Source of the DNA: Dyadobacter fermentans
GTDB taxonomy: Bacteria; Bacteroidota; Bacteroidia; Cytophagales; Spirosomataceae
DNA: 64,000 nucleotides
Assembly: GCF_019924045.1 (NCBI RefSeq)
Contig: NZ_JAHXBN010000005.1
Coordinates: forward strand, 186,001 to 250,000
Direction: 5' to 3'
This document shows positions 1-9,315 of the stretch, piece by piece. The notes beneath the pieces are model-generated. The model was not told the origin of the DNA. It was given only the letters and a program-made list of their open reading frames with translations, and searched no databases. Each line of letters opens with the position of its first letter. Within the stretch, counting starts at the first letter, position 1. The translations under genes and the position numbers were made by a program.

Positions 1-1228
1 CTGATAAAGGTCTAAGTTTAATCTTGTTGTATTGGGATGAGAATATCGCGTAATATAAAATCGCGATGACAAACTCGCTGGCAACATAGCTAACGGCAAG
101 AAACCGGATTCCGTAACTACTGAAAATGAATACAGCACCGATCTGAAAAGTTATCGCCGTAACCGACGCGATCAATTTCTTCCTGATATTTATTTCTGAC
201 AAAATTGAAGCTCCGAGTGCAGTAGAGAAAAACCGGAAGGGGAGGCTGACACTCAGTACTTGTAAAAGGTATGTAGATTCCGTAAACGAATCCGGGTAAA
301 TGTATGATACTAGAATGTCCGCGCCGCCTATTACAATTGCAGCCAGTACAATTCCCATTACAAATGCGATTGCTCCGTGCTTAATGGGAAGTTTATCCAG
401 GGCACCCTGAGCGTCAAGTTTGTGATACTTGGGGAGAAAGTAGGTTCCAAAAATAAGATTTGGTAAAATATAGCACGCCGCTAAAAGCGTATTCGCCGAC
501 GAATACATTGCAGAGCTGGCTGATCCGAATAGTAAAATAGATACAATGGTCGAGATCTGTATTTGGGCAACATTCAGTGTGCCATTCAAGGAATAATAAA
601 CGGATTCCCGGATGAATTTAAATGTATTTCCAAACCCGCTGAAAAGGTTAAACGACGGCAGAACAATGTATTTTTTGCCTATAATAAAAATAATCCCCAA
701 CGTTAGCACATGGGCCATTAATAATGCAAATGCTACGGATTGCATTGTCGAAGTAAATATCAGAAATACAAGAACAGCGAGCAGGCGGCCCACCGGTAAA
801 ACGCTCTGAAAAATCGAAACCAGATTAAATCTTTCCTTGGCCTGGAAATAGGCGATGAGCAGGTACTGACCCGCAGTTGGAAAATAGAATGAGGCAAGAC
901 ATGTTGCAACGACACTGTTCCCGTTGCTCCTGGATAACAATACGGAGGTAATGGCAAAAGATAGTATAGTGGTAATGACCAGCGATCTTAATGCAGTGAT
1001 GAGATACGAATCGGTTTCCTCCGGAGTCACGCATGCGCGCCTTAAGAATAATCCTGAAATACCAACGCTCGCCAGCGGACCTATAATGGACAAAAGCGAA
1101 TTAGAGGCGGCATAGAAACCGAACGACTCGATGGAAAGGCTGTGGCTTAGCACGACTTGGAGCAGAAACGTAGTGCCTGCCGCTCCGAAACCACTCATCA
1201 AGATTTTTAAGATTTTTCCCGGTTGCAT
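1..1228 (-). CDS. Wzx-like polysaccharide flippase, C-terminus cut by the window edge
   Basis: An open frame of 409 codons runs from an ATG at 1228 to base 1 without a stop, so the gene continues past the left edge. The protein is almost wholly hydrophobic, starts MQPGKILKILMSGFGAAG and shows about ten predicted membrane segments with short polar loops, as in the MATE/Wzx polysaccharide-biosynthesis flippases. Such proteins move lipid-linked sugar repeat units across the inner membrane. It starts 1 base after the stop of the Wzy-like gene, and this tight spacing places it in the exopolysaccharide operon. The family call rests on topology and context; no substrate can be named. Confidence 0.82.
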   Translation of the reverse strand, partial: MQPGKILKILMSGFGAAGTTFLLQVVLSHSLSIESFGFYAASNSLLSIIGPLASVGISGLFLRRACVTPEETDSYLITALRSLVITTILSFAITSVLLSRSNGNSVVATCLASFYFPTAGQYLLIAYFQAKERFNLVSIFQSVLPVGRLLAVLVFLIFTSTMQSVAFALLMAHVLTLGIIFIIGKKYIVLPSFNLFSGFGNTFKFIRESVYYSLNGTLNVAQIQISTIVSILLFGSASSAMYSSANTLLAACYILPNLIFGTYFLPKYHKLDAQGALDKLPIKHGAIAFVMGIVLAAIVIGGADILVSYIYPDSFTESTYLLQVLSVSLPFRFFSTALGASILSEINIRKKLIASVTAITFQIGAVFIFSSYGIRFLAVSYVASEFVIAILYYAIFSSQYNKIKLRPLS

Positions 1229-1229
1229 A

Positions 1230-2486
1230 TCAGTTTATCGCGTTTCTATACCCGCCAAATAAGGCAAGATGTTTGAAGAGGACCTTGTAAAGACCTACGA
1301 ATATTGCCAGCCACAAAATGCTGATTGCCTGAGCGGAAATACCCGATGTGATTATTTTGGAAGAGATTTCCAAGACTGCCATATACAGAAACAAGTTGTA
1401 GAAACTTCCGCGCTTTAAAATCAAACTGTTGTAAATATTACGGACCATAAAGCCAAAAAGGGTACATCCCAAAACTACACCAACGTATCCGAAGTTGACA
1501 TACAAATCACCCATTAGCGTAGGGGGAATCCCAAAGCCCTCAAATTCAAGGTTCGTCACCTTTTTCAGCCACGACTGGTAATCTATCTGTTTACCTGGAA
1601 GCGCTGTGAGTATGTCCATAAAGAATGTGCCGCCGTATTCGTATTCATCCCGGGACATAAAGTAGGTTAATACTTTTTCAAGATTTGAAATGTATATGAT
1701 AAACCGGTAAGAAAAAGTGGTGGATAAGCTGGTTGTTGTCATGCTATCCGGGTTCCTGAACATTTCAAATAGGTTGACAAAGAGCAAGCCCAGAAATGTG
1801 TAAACCAACATCCGCGTTTTGGGAATAGGCGAGGAAAGGTAATGTTTGGCAATAAGCAGATAGAGGCATACCCAGAGAATATACCGCCTGGAACCAGTTC
1901 CGGTCATCGCCAATCCCATTATGGCAAATAACAAGAACAGTTGTGTTTTGTCCTTGTTGTAACCATATGCATAAATTGCGTAAAGCGCGACACCGTACAT
2001 ACCCATGCTCATCAGGTATAATACATAACCATTTCCTCCAACGGCCAATGCCGCTACCCTGGCCGCTTCCTTGTTGGCGGCCAAAATGGGAATGTTCCCC
2101 GTACGTGCAAAAAAGAGAAGGGACGCGAGGATACCAATGGTAAAAAAAACGTAAGCCGAAATCCGCAATTTAGATTTAAAGGAAGAGGAATACCCGCCGG
2201 GAGGAGATAGGTATGTTTTGTTCGTAAATACGTTCCTGGTCTGCTTGGAGGCCAGGAAGTAGCCGAGATTAATACAAACATAGCCAATCAATACCATCTG
2301 TATTACATTCTGATAATTTCCGGAGAGATACATGTTCTCGGAATAGAAGTATAATGCAATTGGCCCTAATCCAATAAGGATGATGAAATAAATATTCAAG
2401 AAGATTTCCGGCTGGAAAAAATCTTTATTGCTCCCCCGGAGTAAGGTGAAAAGATATAATAGTAAACTGAAAATGATAAGTCCCAT
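1230..2486 (-). CDS. Wzy-like oligosaccharide repeat-unit polymerase
   Basis: 418 residues with about ten to twelve membrane helices and one large loop in the second half, the usual layout of O-antigen/exopolysaccharide polymerases that join lipid-linked repeat units in the periplasm. Wzy proteins share little sequence, so the call comes from topology, length (400-450 is normal) and position between Wzc/Wza and a flippase gene. It lies 2 bases from the upstream secreted TIM-barrel gene and 1 base from the flippase, so the three are very likely cotranscribed. A membrane protein of another kind, such as an O-antigen ligase, cannot be excluded. Confidence 0.75.
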   Translation of the reverse strand: MGLIIFSLLLYLFTLLRGSNKDFFQPEIFLNIYFIILIGLGPIALYFYSENMYLSGNYQNVIQMVLIGYVCINLGYFLASKQTRNVFTNKTYLSPPGGYSSSFKSKLRISAYVFFTIGILASLLFFARTGNIPILAANKEAARVAALAVGGNGYVLYLMSMGMYGVALYAIYAYGYNKDKTQLFLLFAIMGLAMTGTGSRRYILWVCLYLLIAKHYLSSPIPKTRMLVYTFLGLLFVNLFEMFRNPDSMTTTSLSTTFSYRFIIYISNLEKVLTYFMSRDEYEYGGTFFMDILTALPGKQIDYQSWLKKVTNLEFEGFGIPPTLMGDLYVNFGYVGVVLGCTLFGFMVRNIYNSLILKRGSFYNLFLYMAVLEISSKIITSGISAQAISILWLAIFVGLYKVLFKHLALFGGYRNAIN

Positions 2487-2488
2487 CG

Positions 2489-3475
2489 CTATTTACATTT
2501 TATCATTTCGTGATCCATATCTTCGTCCCATATTTCCAGCCACGCAGGGCCAATCGTTGCGCATTTGTTCAAAAGCTTGTTAAAACCTTGCTGATCGCTT
2601 TTTTTTGAATAGATTTTGATGGATTGTAATATTATATCCTGCTTAGGTAACTCTAAAACCAGGTCGGCATACTGGTTTCCCTTATTAAACCATCGTTCGT
2701 CGGTAAATGCCAGGGCTGCGAACTTAATCTGTCCTTTGTACTGGTCGCGGGCATAATTGATCAAATCCTTTGATATAGCGTCTGTCCGTTTAGATCCGTA
2801 CATGTTGTGAACTGACAGCGTCAACATGATATCCGGGAAATCGGTATGGAACTCATCCATCAGCCTCTTCCAGTTGTTTGTATATGTTGCACCGGTAAAG
2901 CCCACCCGCCTCAGTTCAGAATCGCCACCGATCATATTCGTTTCAATTCCGTTAGTATTGCTGCCACCGGTGATTGCCACTGAATTAATATGGTGTTTAT
3001 TCTTATTGACTACGACAGCAAGCTTCCTCAGCATCTTGAAGTATTCTGTCAGATACAAGCTGTCCCAGGGAACCGGTGATTGGGCGGCATATTTGCTGCC
3101 ATCCTCCACATAGTCATCCTGATGCACCCAGGAAATGGTTTTAACCCGACTTCGAAAAACCCATTCGGGTGTCCATCTTCCTGGGAGAATAGCGATGTTG
3201 AGCTTTTTATTGTTTTGTGCGGCATTAGCAATAGCCTTTTCAATATCGCTGAAATCATATCGATCCCGTGATGGATTGACTCTCGACCACCCCAAATAAT
3301 ATGTGATGCCCTTTACACAACTATAAGAAAATATGCGATCTACTTTTTGGCCATCAAATTTACCACGGACCACTACGTAGAGGTCAGTGGTAACTGTCCC
3401 GGTGCTCGCGGAACAAAGGGCAGCGAGCACCAGTGGAAGTATTACGCGGCAGATTTTTGACAGTTTGGAAGCCAT
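2489..3475 (-). CDS. secreted TIM-barrel (glycosidase-like) protein of the exopolysaccharide locus
   Basis: 328 residues with an N-terminal signal-like segment (about 1-28). The N-terminal third, with YLGWSRVNPSRDRYDFSDIEKAI and a following AILPGRWTPEWVF stretch, resembles the first strands of clan-A glycosidase TIM barrels such as GH42-type beta-galactosidase folds. The usual acid/base NE pair is not visible near the middle (the segment reads AITGGSNTNGIETN); a Glu in LEIWDED near the C-terminus could be the nucleophile. It may trim or bind the polymer made by the neighbouring genes, either as an active hydrolase or as a non-catalytic barrel. The fold assignment is by eye and the substrate is unknown. 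Confidence 0.55.
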   Translation of the reverse strand: MASKLSKICRVILPLVLAALCSASTGTVTTDLYVVVRGKFDGQKVDRIFSYSCVKGITYYLGWSRVNPSRDRYDFSDIEKAIANAAQNNKKLNIAILPGRWTPEWVFRSRVKTISWVHQDDYVEDGSKYAAQSPVPWDSLYLTEYFKMLRKLAVVVNKNKHHINSVAITGGSNTNGIETNMIGGDSELRRVGFTGATYTNNWKRLMDEFHTDFPDIMLTLSVHNMYGSKRTDAISKDLINYARDQYKGQIKFAALAFTDERWFNKGNQYADLVLELPKQDIILQSIKIYSKKSDQQGFNKLLNKCATIGPAWLEIWDEDMDHEMIKCK

Positions 3476-3533
3476 ATCGATGCCGGACTAGTTAATAACT
3501 TGTACTCCATGGAAAACCTATGAATAGGTTTTC

Positions 3534-5909
3534 TCAGCTCATTTTTACAAGTTTTTTGAACTTGTCGCCAACACCGTTGGATTTAGGGGAATCTTCGTCA
3601 GAATAATATCCGTACCCGTAGCCACCATATCCATATCCGTACCCGTAGCCGGCGCCGTAATTAACACCGTTGAAGATAACAGAGAGATTTGCGAATCTTT
3701 TGTTTCTCTGAAGTTCGCCGATTCGTCTAAGATGATCGAGAATTGTATAGTTGAAGCGCACAATGTACAAAGTCGCGTCTACATGCTCGGCAATCAGAGC
3801 CGAATCGGTAACCAGGCCATAAGGTGGCGAATCGACCAGGATGTAGTCGTACTGCTGGCGAAGCTCGGCGAGCAGTAGCGGTAATTTGCCGTTACTTAAC
3901 AGCTCTGATGGGTTCGGTGGTATAGGTCCGCTCGTCAGAACATCGAACTTGGGATGCACTCCGGTGGATTGGATAAAGTCGCTGTAATGTCCTTGGCCGA
4001 TCAGACAGTTCGAAATGCCGAATTTATTGGGTACCATCAGTCGATCGTGCAATGTCGGTTTCCGCAAATCAAGACCTATGAGAAGTACCCTTTTGTCTGA
4101 GTATGCCAAACTGGCAGCGAGATTTATGCTTACAAAGCTCTTACCTTCTCCTCCTATCGAGGAGGTAAGCATGAGTACCCGACATGTACCATCACCCAGA
4201 TATTGAAGATTTGTTCGCAACGCCCTAAATTGTTCGGCAACGGCACTACGGCTTGTCATTTTGATAATGGACTCTTCGCCAGGTATCCCGTTGGCTGCGG
4301 TCTTCATCTGGCCAATTTCTCCCAGTACAGCTGAATGAGTCACTTTTTCAATATCTTCGCGACTTTGTACCGTATTATTCAGAAGGAAGAGGATATTGAT
4401 CAATAAGATAGGTATCACAAAACCCGCGACGCCGGCCCCCAGCCATATCAACGCTTTTTTGGGTTTAATAGGATTGAACGTCGCAATCGGTGCATCGATC
4501 AATCGGCTGTCGGTTACTGTTGATGCATATGCCAGTGCGGTTTCTTCCCTTTTTTGAAGCAGATACAGATACAGTTCCTCTTTGATAGACTGCTGGCGTT
4601 TAATTCCTACAAATTCGCGTTCTTTCTTTGGGATACTTCTTAAACCAGCCGAGAATCTGGTGTTAATCCCTTCCAGATTTCTTTTAGTAACCGCCATTCC
4701 TCGTTTAAGATTTTGAACGTTCTCACGAATGGATTGACGCGTACCTGCAAGCTGTGTGTTAATCGTTTCCAGCAAGGGGTTGTTTGGAGATGTAGTTCTC
4801 GCATATCGCTCTCTTTGCAGTTCAAGTTCGTTGAATTTCGTCAAAAGTGATACAAGGACCGGATCATCGATCATATAAGTGGCCGGGGCCACTGCTCCTT
4901 CACCTGCATTTTGGATATAATTGTCCACACTTTCGAGGATACTGATTTTTGTATTCACCTCATTAAGTTTGGAATCATTTTCCTTTATATTTTCCAGAAA
5001 TAGTTGCGACTCTGCACTGATATCGGTGATGCCCTGGTTGGTCTTATAGGACTCCACGTCTTTTTCCACATCGCCCAACTCGCCAGTGATAAGTCCCAGG
5101 CGGTTCTCGATGAATTTGAGCGTGTTACTTGCTTCGCTATTTTTGTCGCTGAGAGATGATTGCACATACACGTCCAGAAGTTTGTTCAGAACATCCTTGG
5201 ACCGTTGGACATCGGAGTCCTCATAAGTCAGTTCCAACACGGTACTTTTTACGTTGGGCTGCTCGACAGATAAGGATTTCAACATAGATTCGGCTAGATT
5301 TTTCACTTCTGTGAAATTGACCCTTACTTCGCTGAATTGAGACTTCTCACCCTTAGTGACTACGAAAGCGCCCCAAGCATTGTTGAACCGTTGGTTAAAT
5401 GTGAACTGTTTGTCCTCATCATTGAACCGGAAGTGCGTGCTATCTAAGACATGAATCACCATTTCCTCCTTATAGCCCAGTGGGGTAATTACCTCAGGTT
5501 TAACTATGACCGGACTCTGTTTGTAAAGATCCACTCTACGGAGACCGTCCCTTGTTTGATATGAAACGTCGAGGCTAAGTTCTTTGATCACCTGCTCCAT
5601 AAGCGTTTGTGATTTGATAATCTCGAGCTCGTTTTCAACAAGCTTGTTTCCGCCGAATTGAGAGCTCAATTCAGAAAGAATATCGCCCTGCGAGCCACTC
5701 AATCCCTTATTTTCGTCTTTTATAAGGATTGAAGTTTTGGTGCTGTAAATAGGAGGTGTAATCTGAAGATAAAAGAATGCACCGATCAGCGACAGAAACA
5801 AGAAGATTGGGAATAAATACCAGTACCTGAAGTACTTGCGGATATATTCACTCAAATTGAATTCGTCTTCTGTCTCGACCAATTCCAGGCTGTTGATTTG
5901 ATTGTTCAT
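3534..5909 (-). CDS. wzc: Wzc-type polysaccharide copolymerase with BY-kinase domain
   Basis: 791 residues. A Wzz domain follows a first membrane helix at about 31-50; coiled-coil regions fill roughly 230-460; a second helix lies near 485-512. The cytoplasmic bacterial tyrosine kinase domain has Walker A SSIGGEGKS near 586, Walker A-prime VLLIGLDLRKP and Walker B YILVDSPP. The tail at about 748-772 is a Gly/Tyr cluster, the normal autophosphorylation site in this family. Together with Wza it spans the envelope, sets chain length and exports polymer; cycles of tyrosine phosphorylation are reversed by the CpsB/Wzb-type phosphatase, here encoded just upstream. Domain fusion in one chain is the Gram-negative form. 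The ATG follows a CTCAACGT motif by one base. Confidence 0.95.
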   Translation of the reverse strand: MNNQINSLELVETEDEFNLSEYIRKYFRYWYLFPIFLFLSLIGAFFYLQITPPIYSTKTSILIKDENKGLSGSQGDILSELSSQFGGNKLVENELEIIKSQTLMEQVIKELSLDVSYQTRDGLRRVDLYKQSPVIVKPEVITPLGYKEEMVIHVLDSTHFRFNDEDKQFTFNQRFNNAWGAFVVTKGEKSQFSEVRVNFTEVKNLAESMLKSLSVEQPNVKSTVLELTYEDSDVQRSKDVLNKLLDVYVQSSLSDKNSEASNTLKFIENRLGLITGELGDVEKDVESYKTNQGITDISAESQLFLENIKENDSKLNEVNTKISILESVDNYIQNAGEGAVAPATYMIDDPVLVSLLTKFNELELQRERYARTTSPNNPLLETINTQLAGTRQSIRENVQNLKRGMAVTKRNLEGINTRFSAGLRSIPKKEREFVGIKRQQSIKEELYLYLLQKREETALAYASTVTDSRLIDAPIATFNPIKPKKALIWLGAGVAGFVIPILLINILFLLNNTVQSREDIEKVTHSAVLGEIGQMKTAANGIPGEESIIKMTSRSAVAEQFRALRTNLQYLGDGTCRVLMLTSSIGGEGKSFVSINLAASLAYSDKRVLLIGLDLRKPTLHDRLMVPNKFGISNCLIGQGHYSDFIQSTGVHPKFDVLTSGPIPPNPSELLSNGKLPLLLAELRQQYDYILVDSPPYGLVTDSALIAEHVDATLYIVRFNYTILDHLRRIGELQRNKRFANLSVIFNGVNYGAGYGYGYGYGGYGYGYYSDEDSPKSNGVGDKFKKLVKMS

Positions 5910-5960
5910 AACGTTGAGTAAGATAATGTTTTACAGATGCCGCTAATTCACGGCCTGGAT

Positions 5961-6788
5961 TTACTTAACGATGTTAAGAATAAGAATTCCAAGTGTTCCG
6001 ATTGCTGCGACAATGGAAGTGATGATTGGAACCAACTGTACATTTCTATCTGTCGCATTGATGCGAGTTTTTATGGGTTCGACGTAGATAACGTCGTTTT
6101 TATGGATGTAATAAAAAGGGGATGTAAATACTTCTCTTGAAGTAAGGTCAATTTTTGCATATTCTCTTTTCCCGTTTTCTTCACGAATAACCATAATGTT
6201 GTCGCGTTTCCCATAAATAGTCAAATCGCCAGCCAAGCTTAGAACTTCGGGTAGAGAGATTTTTTCGTCCGGAATTACGTAGACTGAAGGACGATTGACT
6301 TCTCCCAAAACTGAGACTTTAAAGTTCAAATTCCTTACAATGACTGAGGGTTCTTTCAAGAAATTCAGAAGCCTCGTGCGGATAGTATCTGCTGCATCGG
6401 TGGTACGCAAACCAGCTAATTTTAGCTTGCCGACAAGGGGAATTTCCACAGAGCCATCTGCATCAACCAAGTAGCCCAGCGGCTGGACTCTTGCGCCACC
6501 AGCAGCGGTAGAATAGTTGGTACTGGCAGTAGTGAATACGTTCGGCGTGTTAAAAACCTCATTTGCCTCCGCATTCAAACTACCGACAACGATGGAAAGT
6601 AGGTCATTGGGTTGAATTGTTGGAACATACTTTTGTGTAATTTCTTGAGTGGTATAGCGCAAACTGTCACCTTGGAAATATACAATGGATCTTGGAGATA
6701 CACAGGAAGTCACTCCTCCGATTATCGCGACTACGCTTATGAGCAAAAAAACAAAAATGGGGGTCTTTTGGATGTGATTTAAATTCAT
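5961..6788 (-). CDS. wza: Wza-type polysaccharide export outer-membrane lipoprotein
   Basis: 275 residues. A hydrophobic leader ends in the lipobox VTSC (Cys 29), so the mature protein is lipid-anchored. The polysaccharide export domain starts near 60 (YVPTIQPNDLLSIVV) and is followed by an SLBB-type domain (VLGEVNRPSVYVIPDEKISLPEVLSLAG). A C-terminal hydrophobic helix (about 252-272) would act as the transmembrane segment, in agreement with Wza homologues. It would form the outer-membrane channel of the exporter and meets Wzc in the periplasm. It lies 51 bases upstream of wzc in the same direction and probably shares its transcript. Confidence 0.93.
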   Translation of the reverse strand: MNLNHIQKTPIFVFLLISVVAIIGGVTSCVSPRSIVYFQGDSLRYTTQEITQKYVPTIQPNDLLSIVVGSLNAEANEVFNTPNVFTTASTNYSTAAGGARVQPLGYLVDADGSVEIPLVGKLKLAGLRTTDAADTIRTRLLNFLKEPSVIVRNLNFKVSVLGEVNRPSVYVIPDEKISLPEVLSLAGDLTIYGKRDNIMVIREENGKREYAKIDLTSREVFTSPFYYIHKNDVIYVEPIKTRINATDRNVQLVPIITSIVAAIGTLGILILNIVK

Positions 6789-6973
6789 AACTATATAACG
6801 ATGAGTATTTAAGCTTTGCTAAGATATTGGATATTAATTGCTTGTCCTCGTTTGCTTGTTTTCTTGCAAATGTCAGTATTTCTATTTTTGTATAAGCTTT
6901 TGACCTATGCTACACTCTTCGATATCCTTTACTTCTTGGTAATGTGCAACCCGCAAATTTGAGTGCGCTACTA

Positions 6974-6981
6974 CAAATATA
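6974..6981 (-). promoter_or_regulatory. candidate -7 element for the wza-wzc operon
   Basis: The minus strand reads TATATTTG, a perfect match to the Bacteroidota -7 consensus TAnnTTTG. No TTG lies at the usual distance upstream, so the promoter is either weak or activator-dependent. It sits just after the phosphatase stop codon and would give a leader of about 180 bases before wza. Confidence 0.35.
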
Positions 6982-6993
6982 GAATAAATTCAA

Positions 6994-7746
6994 TTATTTA
7001 TGACGAATGAAAGCAAGTTTTTCATTCTGAAACGGATATTTTAACAGCCACCCGTGCCTGTTGGATTTTTGAATTGAGTCCAGATGGGCCATTTTATGGG
7101 CATCCGTGCCCAGGAATGTGATTAGGTGATTTTCAAGGAGCCACTCCGCGGTACGTGTGACGCCAGGGCCATAGTGACCGCTAAGTGACAGAACGTTGAG
7201 TTGCAACTCGCAGCCACCATCTACAAGTTTTCTATAAACGGAGAGATCATTGTGAAAATACGCGTAGCGCTCAGGGTGTGCTAGTACAGGCTGGTAACCC
7301 TTTTCAACGATCATAAAAAGCGTTTCGGATGTATTCATTAGCGGCGTAGAGTAAGGTAGCTCCACCAATAACCGATTTCCCGGCAAGGTGAGTAAGCGCT
7401 CGCCGGTTTGCATCATTTGAATGAAGTGTTCGTCAATGAAGTATTCAGCCGCGGCATTTATTGAAACGGGTAGTTGTGCTTCAACAACTGCATTTCTAAT
7501 CATTTCTAAACCGGACAAGATGGTGTCGGGGGTATTCCTGTAACAATCCCAAATCACGTGCGGGGTGGTATAGATTTGATTTATACCTAGCTCGATCATT
7601 TTTTTGATCATTGTGAGCGATTCTTCAACGCTTTGCACCCCATCGTCTATCCCGGGAATGAGATGAGAATGAATATCAACCCCGATATGTAGAAGATCCA
7701 GTTCCTTTTTCTTGGAATCCCCTTTTCCAAACAACCAATTCAACAT
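6994..7746 (-). CDS. CpsB/CapC-type PHP-fold tyrosine phosphatase
   Basis: 250 residues with the PHP-domain metal-binding motifs in order: DIHSHLIPGIDDG (about 24-36), TTPHV near 61, LAHPERY near 148 and GTDAH near 205. These phosphatases use a metal cluster to remove phosphate from the tyrosine tail of the BY-kinase and so keep the Wzc cycle running. The length fits the family (about 240-255). The gene lies 4 bases downstream of the wzi-like gene at 7751 and 200 bases upstream of wza, so it is probably read from the wzi promoter. Confidence 0.92.
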   Translation of the reverse strand: MLNWLFGKGDSKKKELDLLHIGVDIHSHLIPGIDDGVQSVEESLTMIKKMIELGINQIYTTPHVIWDCYRNTPDTILSGLEMIRNAVVEAQLPVSINAAAEYFIDEHFIQMMQTGERLLTLPGNRLLVELPYSTPLMNTSETLFMIVEKGYQPVLAHPERYAYFHNDLSVYRKLVDGGCELQLNVLSLSGHYGPGVTRTAEWLLENHLITFLGTDAHKMAHLDSIQKSNRHGWLLKYPFQNEKLAFIRHK

Positions 7747-7750
7747 GCTC

Positions 7751-9217
7751 TTAGAAATACTTGGCGACTCTTACCGTCAAGCCGCCTGAGTTGCTTAATA
7801 ATTTCCCCTGATCCAATGCGCCTACAAACCCCAGTTCGGTGTTTTTCCCAATAGATCTAGTTGCTTCGGCATACCCGGAGAACTGGTTGAGTTTTGGGAA
7901 AATGCCGTAAATGGCAGGGGTATGAATCGTCCCCGTTGTGTGTCCATTTGGACTGGTTCCGAAGGTGCCGTAATTCCGCGAATACGACAACTTCGTCAAT
8001 AGTTTCCATTTACCTAAACCGAGCTCTGCACCCAGATGAACCATCACAACACGGTTGTTTATAAAGTAGTCACTCGGAAACTGCGGCAGCCCATCTCTGC
8101 TTAATGTTTTTGGTGTAATGAAAGGCGTGCCCAAGCCTGCTCCGTAATAAGACCAACCCTTTGCGTAAAGGTAATTATTATAATAGTCCTCATCACCCGA
8201 CGGGGAAATTTTAGACCAGCTTTCTCCGCCCTGATTTCTGGTGAACAGGAACTCAACTAATAATTTGTTCCAGTGGTAATTCGATGTTTTTTCCCGTTTA
8301 TTGCGAATACTCAAACCGGTTAAACCGTCAGTAATATTCGATAAATGTGCAAGGCCTCCAACTTCATAAAAAAACTGATGGTACAGAAGCACATCTATTT
8401 TGTTGAAACGATAATCGGCACCGAAGTCGATAGACCCCAGATGATTGCCGATTTTGCTGAAATTCCATACCCTCCCTAATACGACACGTTGGTACGTATC
8501 CCACGCACTTAAATTATAGGGCTTCCAGGGATTTCCCCTTTCCGACCAAACATACTTCTCATCCCCAAAAAACACCTGATGATTGAATCCTCCGTACAAT
8601 TTCAGTTTGGCTGTGGGCTTGCCCAGTCGTACGTAAAGTGACTTCTGGTGAAATTGCGTGGTGGTCATGTTCGTGTCTCCGTACTGCACCGGCGTTTTCC
8701 CGACCCAGCCGTGAGCGAAGTTGCCCTTAAATGCCACAAAACGTCCCAAAAATGGGATCGGGTAATATTCGGGTATCGAAATTTGAATCTTCGGGATGCC
8801 CAGCGCATTGCCGGATATCGCATAGTTTCCTGACGTTAATAACGTGTCGGATAATCCCATTACCTCCTTGATACGGCCGCCTTGCAGCTGAAATATGCCA
8901 ACGCGCAGCTTACCGTAGCCTTCGATGAGTGTCAGGTTGGAGCCTTTTCCGGCGTTCCCACGGACTTGTAGAGATGCTCCCCAGTCGACGAGTTTGGTTT
9001 TGGAGGTGTCGTAGTCCACCCGCGCACTGCCGATCAGACTTGCCGAAGGTCCTGATAGCGGGACACTTCCGAATTGATTGGAGCGCATCCAGAAAGGAAC
9101 CTGATCATTGGAAGTAAAGCCGGCCTGACCTTCCAGACCAAATCGAACGTAGGGAAACTGAGCCTGGGCGTTAAGGAGGGGTGTTAAGCACAAAAGTGCC
9201 AGAAGTATTCTTTTCAT
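7751..9217 (-). CDS. Wzi-family capsule assembly outer-membrane protein, copy 1
   Basis: 488 residues with a signal peptide ending near AQA (about residue 19) and repeated amphipathic beta-strand pattern ending in an aromatic C-terminal Phe, as in outer-membrane barrels. The segment PFWMRSNQFGSVPLSG close to the N-terminus is characteristic of the Wzi/CapsAssemb_Wzi family, whose members hold or organise exported polysaccharide at the cell surface. It is clearly paralogous to the next gene upstream (9316-10728) over its whole length. A strong promoter at 9237-9266 precedes it; the predicted leader is about 13 bases and carries CTCAACGT. Confidence 0.9.
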   Translation of the reverse strand: MKRILLALLCLTPLLNAQAQFPYVRFGLEGQAGFTSNDQVPFWMRSNQFGSVPLSGPSASLIGSARVDYDTSKTKLVDWGASLQVRGNAGKGSNLTLIEGYGKLRVGIFQLQGGRIKEVMGLSDTLLTSGNYAISGNALGIPKIQISIPEYYPIPFLGRFVAFKGNFAHGWVGKTPVQYGDTNMTTTQFHQKSLYVRLGKPTAKLKLYGGFNHQVFFGDEKYVWSERGNPWKPYNLSAWDTYQRVVLGRVWNFSKIGNHLGSIDFGADYRFNKIDVLLYHQFFYEVGGLAHLSNITDGLTGLSIRNKREKTSNYHWNKLLVEFLFTRNQGGESWSKISPSGDEDYYNNYLYAKGWSYYGAGLGTPFITPKTLSRDGLPQFPSDYFINNRVVMVHLGAELGLGKWKLLTKLSYSRNYGTFGTSPNGHTTGTIHTPAIYGIFPKLNQFSGYAEATRSIGKNTELGFVGALDQGKLLSNSGGLTVRVAKYF

Positions 9218-9236
9218 GTTTTACGTTGAGTACAAG

Positions 9237-9266
9237 CAAAGTTACTGACTCCGATCAATTATCCAA
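9237..9266 (-). promoter_or_regulatory. promoter of wzi copy 1
   Basis: On the minus strand TTG (9266-9264), 19 bases, then TAACTTTG (9244-9237). Both elements match the Bacteroidota -33/-7 consensus and the spacing is ideal. Transcription should begin near 9230, exactly where the motif CTCAACGT starts, 13 bases before the ATG. Confidence 0.7.
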
Positions 9267-9315
9267 TCATTGAGAGAATGCAGTTTGAATTATTCCTTGA
9301 ACAATTCGTTTGGCG

